Part shown: one piece after another, positions 59,840 to 64,000 of the stretch | How the letters are laid out: every line of letters begins with the position of its first letter | Numbering within the stretch: position 1 is the first letter of the stretch | NCBI GenBank assembly: GCA_964057225.1 | Contig: OZ059897.1 | Span: 6,820,001 to 6,884,000, forward strand | DNA: 64,000 bases | Direction: 5' to 3' | Source: Auanema rhodensis | Lineage: Eukaryota > Nematoda > Chromadorea > Rhabditida > Rhabditidae | The notes under the pieces: generated by a model | What the model saw: the letters and a program-made list of their open reading frames with translations, nothing else | Database searches by the model: none | What the model was told of the DNA's origin: nothing | Position numbers and translations under genes: made by a program

Positions 59840-60650
59840 AGAGAGACCGGAGCTGATTGAGAGAAATTAATCCAGTCGTTGTGGGTGCAGTCAGCCGGTT
59901 TGATTGGATGGCCAGCCTGTTTGCCTTTCAAAATTTGAAACTTTTACCCGGCAGTTCCAAATATTTGAACAGGCTGTTTCATACTTGAGAAAACAATTAT
60001 GGATAACAGACATTTTTTGAAGGGAACTTATTTCCAATCTATTTCTAATAATAGTTTTTCGAACAGCAAAGCCTATTGTTGATATTTAAATGAGAAAATT
60101 TAAGCAAAAGTTCAATCTCTGAGCAGTTGTAGCACAAGTTCAAAATCCGATTTCTTCAATTTCTTCTTCTTCTTCTTCTTCTCTAGAGTTCAATAAATCC
60201 TTGGTCTTGCTTGCTTGCTTCAGGCAACATTCTACAGTCTAAGAGCTGAACAGACTAACAAATGGTTTTTCTTGTCAATTCTAAAGCCAAATTTCAAAGG
60301 TGAGAGCAATTGAAACATATACATAAGTGGTGTATGCATAGACTTGAAATGATATTTTTCTTAAAAAAAGAAAAAAAAACTTTATTTGTCAAGCAATATG
60401 CTGGTCTGGTCATTGGTGAATGTCTGAAAATAGTTTTATTACAGTATCTTAAGTATGCGAACTATCCGATTAAAATGAATACAAATAGTCAAAAAATGTT
60501 TCTCATCCATAGAAGAGGGAGATTCAGATGAATAGTTAGTAAGTAATAAGTGATGAGTTATGAATTGAATATTAGTAAACGATATCTCTCTATCTCAATG
60601 ATATCTCTCTTTTTCTCTCTCAATGAAACCTCTTTCTCTTCCAATGAACC

Positions 60651-60655
60651 ATCTC

Positions 60656-60688
<33 letters not shown>

Positions 60689-60690
60689 TT
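60651..60690. repeat. CT microsatellite
   Basis: (CT)n of about 40 bases within a wider region of CTCT-containing variants of ATCTCTCTTT. Confidence 0.9.
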
Positions 60691-62817
60691 ATCTCAATAA
60701 AAGCTCTTTTCTCTCTCTCTTCCATTATTTCACAACTAAAAAATGTCTGTAATAGTAGGAACTGAGATCGAAAATAAAGAGGTTGAAATGCTTTGTTTGT
60801 CAAACTCAACTGAACTGTTCATTCAGTTTCATTCATTTCTTTGTTTCTTTTTTTTTTGATTTTTTTGTAGTACAACAAGTGTGTTTTATTCAATTTCGTC
60901 AACTAGGTTCAAATTGTTCTGAAAGAATATTTCCCAAGACATATACACACACTGAGAGACATATACACATACATACAAAGCTTGTTGAATGAGTCAATCC
61001 ATTAACAATATTTCGATTTGAAAACAAACGTTTGTTTCTATATAACATGTTCTATAATGAGAAGAAATAACTTTATTTACTATATAAGCTTTTTGATTTG
61101 AGCGCTCGAACGGCCGAAAAAATGAGAAATGTGTGTCTACTGTGATCACAAGCAACATAAGTTAAAAGTTTCATGAAATCATTGAGGAACTTCTTTAAGC
61201 GATCATTAATTTTGTCCAAAAGATACAACGAATTGATCAAAGATTATCTTCTTTACTATAACAACTTTTCTGTTAAATTCTATTGTTTGCAAGTGCACGT
61301 ATAGCCTTAAAGATTTTCAAGGAAATTAGTATGATATACTAAGAATCCATTAAAAGAATTTCCTTTCGTTGAGTCAACCCTTCTTCCTCAATTTTCAGAG
61401 AAAAAAAAACAGAAAACTTTTTTTTTCTTTATCTCGTACATAGAAAATTGCTGCTTATGACATATCACATATGTGTATGTATCCTTAGCAGCATCAAGCA
61501 GCAGTCGCATCAGCAGCAGCGATGAGGACGATGGCACTCATCTTAACTGTTATTACTACTCTATTTTTCTTGCTTTTTTCATCATTTTTCCAGCATAAAA
61601 ACATCAAGAAAGGAGAAAAGAATTGTAATGTTTCTTAAGCCTTTTTTCCTTCTTTATATATATTATAATCTTTGAAACATGTGTACATACATACACATAT
61701 ATACTTACTTCTTTCTAAGGCTAATACATCTATCTTTAACATCACAATCAAAGCAAAAAAAATACTTTTCGTTTTAAAAAAAACAAGAAAAGACAAAGAC
61801 AAAAGTTGATGCAAGTACTGCTTCTCGACCACATGAATTGCATTTATTTCATTTTCTCTTTTTCAAAATCTTTTATTTTATATTCTTCTTTCTTCCTTCT
61901 TCTCCTTTTTTTTCCATCTTCTATTTTTTTATTTTTTTTTACTTATTCCTATCTAGCAATTATTTTAAAAGTTTTATAGTTTTTAAACAATAGTAATTCA
62001 GTCTGTCCTTACTCTCTTGCTAGATTTTGCTCAGATTCAAAATCCAATATCTGCATTAAGTACTCTCGTAAAACATTTTTCACGTAAAGGTCATTTGACG
62101 TGAAATTTATTTTGATTTTCTACTCTGACTGCATGGCTGCATTTCATATTTTTCCCCTCAAAACTTTTTTTCCTTAAAATAAGCTTACACTATGCTAATT
62201 TAAAGTTTTCTAATTTCAGATTGTATCTACTGGGGGACTATTCGACGTTCAAGCTTTCATCGTACTGTCAAATGTTCTAAAAATACTGTTTTCACTTAAT
62301 TAAATCTAAAAAAAATATAATTTATATGAAAAACTAATAGTTTCGAATTAAATATTATTGAAGAACAAGAAACTATTATCATTTCTTTTCTCTCATATTT
62401 GAGCTAGAGCTTATTAAATTATGTGAATTTTAACATCAAAATATTACATTTTGTTTGAATTTGTTATATTTGTATTTTTTTTTGAGAAAAAGAGAATATA
62501 CTGAAGCTTCAAAGATCTTTATCCAAATTCATTTGTCCTCTTTTTTCTGTTTTTTTTTAATTTTAAACGATAGAGATTCAATGTCTCTACTGCTGATTTG
62601 CAACAAGTCGTTGATGGGGAAAAGCTTCTTCAACAAAAAACCGGAAGGAAATGCTAAACCTGCATAGATAGGAAGAAATATCTATTGTTGCTCGGAACTA
62701 AATTAACCCTTTACTTTTGAATCGTTTTCATCAGGGAACTCTGAACTAGATATTTCCAGGCTTATCGAGTGTAGTTTCATCCTGGCTAACAACTTAACTT
62801 CTTACTTCCTTACATCC

Positions 62818-62818
<1 letters not shown>

Positions 62819-62865
<47 letters not shown>

Positions 62866-62889
62866 CTCTCTCTCTCTCTCTCTCTCTCT
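62819..62889. repeat. CT microsatellite
   Basis: The longest CT tract in the window, about 70 bases with one TTTT interruption, about 70 bases upstream of the orphan exon. Confidence 0.95.
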
Positions 62890-62961
62890 AATTTGCATTC
62901 TCTCCATCCATCATTTTTTCTTTTCTTTTCTTCATTTTTATATTTTTTTTGATTCCTGGAG

Positions 62962-63114
62962 ATAGGTGAAGCTTCCAGAGCAATATCTAGCATGTTACAT
63001 GATCGTAAAGTCATGGCTGTGTTTGATGAAACAATAACGGAAATGCAGGATAAGTTGAAAAGCGGCAACATCGTCCTACTTCCCTCCAAGCTGATTGAAA
63101 ATTTCTTCGAATAA
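62962..63114 (+). CDS. Orphan terminal exon of an unrecognised + strand gene
   Basis: A protein-like frame of 50 codons starting IGEASRAISSMLHDRK, continuing VMAVFDETITEMQDKLKSGN and ending LLPSKLIENFFE before a stop. It looks like an amphipathic helical C-terminus and stands out from the low-complexity surroundings. A TCCTGGAG ahead of it could serve as acceptor. The antisense frame is hydrophobic and low in complexity, so I prefer the + strand. I could not link it to upstream exons; a candidate at about 62573-62652 reads NVSTADLQQVVDGEKLLQ. The family is unknown. Confidence 0.4.
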   Translation: MGEASRAISSMLHDRKVMAVFDETITEMQDKLKSGNIVLLPSKLIENFFE

Positions 63115-64000
63115 CAGAAAGTATGTCGATAAGTTTGTTTTTTGTTTTTGTTGTATCTGTTAGTAATTATAAAAAAAAATACAAAATGGTTTTTTCTTGA
63201 AATAAAAAGAAGAAAAGAATTTTTTTTGTGAAAAAAAAAGTTCCAAAAACTCATACGATTGTTAAAAAAATGCTTTTTTTTTCTTGTCAAACTGAGCAAG
63301 GCATATTGAGATTGAGAATCAGGTTCAAGTATTTATATTTTTAATCCCAAACATGATTGATAACCAAACAACATGAGTTATATTAAACGATCTTGAAGAT
63401 GGCTTAAAAGAACGGAAATAAACGATTGAAGAGACAGAGAGAGGACGAAGGGATAGAAGAGAATAAGAGAGAGAAAAAGAGAGAAAAAGAGAAAGTTAAA
63501 AGATAAATGCAATCCGGAAACACCGTCCTCCCGTAATGGTAATTCACTTTAATTCGGTGATAATGTATAAATTAGCTGATTTACCATTCAAAGTTTCTAA
63601 GATTTATAATGAACTAAATGTTATTTTCCAAATGCTTCTCCAAGAAAAAAAATGATTTGAGGGAAGCATACGATTACTTGAAATCTTTCTTTTTCTTCTA
63701 TAAGAAATTATTTGAATCAGAAAAATATTTTTCCTCATCATAATCAAAAGCATCATCATCAGCATCATAGTTAGCTTTTGCCTGATATATAGGTCTTCTC
63801 AATCGACAATTTTTTTTTATTTTTTTAATATATGGTCATTACTTTTCTTTTTTTTTCTTATAATTCTTCGTATTTTTTTTTGAAATTCAAAATTGGTGGA
63901 TTTGACCTGTCAAACGAGTACCCATTCATTCTGTTTTATCTCAGCTTTGACTACTTTCAGTCACGCTATTCATCTTGAATTATCACCAAATTTCAACAAA
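63115..64000. other. Downstream sequence, nothing recognised
   Basis: AT-rich with GA tracts near 63428-63495. No coding signal. Confidence 0.6.

Larger units (their letters stand above)
55826..62961. other. Gene-poor interval with microsatellites
   Basis: No secure exon in about 7 kb. It holds CT, CA and AT tracts, a CACGTG at 58595-58600 and CAG-type triplets near 61488-61521. Somewhat GC-richer patches at about 57480-57960 and 58200-58350 are open in places on both strands, but no frame could be joined into a gene. Confidence 0.5.

Noticed and set aside
62802-63299. 165-codon - strand frame
   Set aside because: One end is an Arg-Glu run from the CT microsatellite and the other is Lys/Phe-rich low complexity; it is antisense to the more protein-like + exon.
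1-64000. tRNA genes
   Set aside because: I looked for T-arm GTTCRANNC-like motifs with a matching acceptor stem on both strands and found none that fold convincingly; a covariance-model scan would be decisive.

Overview
This window looks like nuclear DNA from a rhabditid (Caenorhabditis-like) nematode. It is AT-rich, the genes have many short introns (about 45-60 bases) ending in TTTTCAG-type acceptors, several start codons sit directly behind trans-splice-like acceptors, and the families present include an SRI-like chemoreceptor, LYS-type lysozymes and an OST-alpha transporter. I see no prokaryotic features, tRNA, rRNA or CRISPR array. All exon joins were read by eye.

Region 1 (1-17 kb) is ordinary gene-dense DNA: the 3' part of a Rab-type GTPase (+), an unrecognised proline-rich multi-exon gene (+), a Ctr copper transporter (-), a small membrane protein (-) head-to-head with a TCP11 homologue (+), ATP synthase subunit e (+), a peroxisomal acyl-CoA/4-coumarate-type ligase ending in SKL (-), and an SRI-like 7TM chemoreceptor (-). 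A 23-bp-arm hairpin built around two CACGTG cores lies at 17.8 kb.

Region 2 (18.4-39.9 kb) is the striking part. Two LYS-type lysozyme paralogues (A and B, both +) lie next to an amplified array. The array unit is: a 5'-truncated tail of B (+), a 169-bp junction repeat, a gene on the - strand built from tandem RNase H1 hybrid-binding domains with no nuclease domain (gene C), a small inverted piece of C, and a complete inverted copy of lysozyme A with its promoter (-), then the junction repeat again. There are three units of 5,891, 5,306 and 5,891 bases. The 585-base difference is exactly one internal module of gene C, which has 3, 2 and 3 modules. The first inverted A copy mirrors the original over about 2.2 kb. 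The array stops abruptly at 39,865 inside a fifth B tail.

Region 3 (39.9-64 kb) is gene-poor, with pyrimidine-biased + strand sequence and many CT microsatellites. It holds an OST-alpha/TMEM184-family transporter (+, 50.6-51.9 kb), a secreted Ala/Pro-rich protein with a lustrin-like Cys module (-, 53.9-55.8 kb) and an orphan terminal exon (+, about 63 kb).

The ordinary genes show no common pathway. In the array, lysozyme A copies and the C genes share the - strand and converge on B and the original A, so antisense or double-stranded RNA from the locus is possible.
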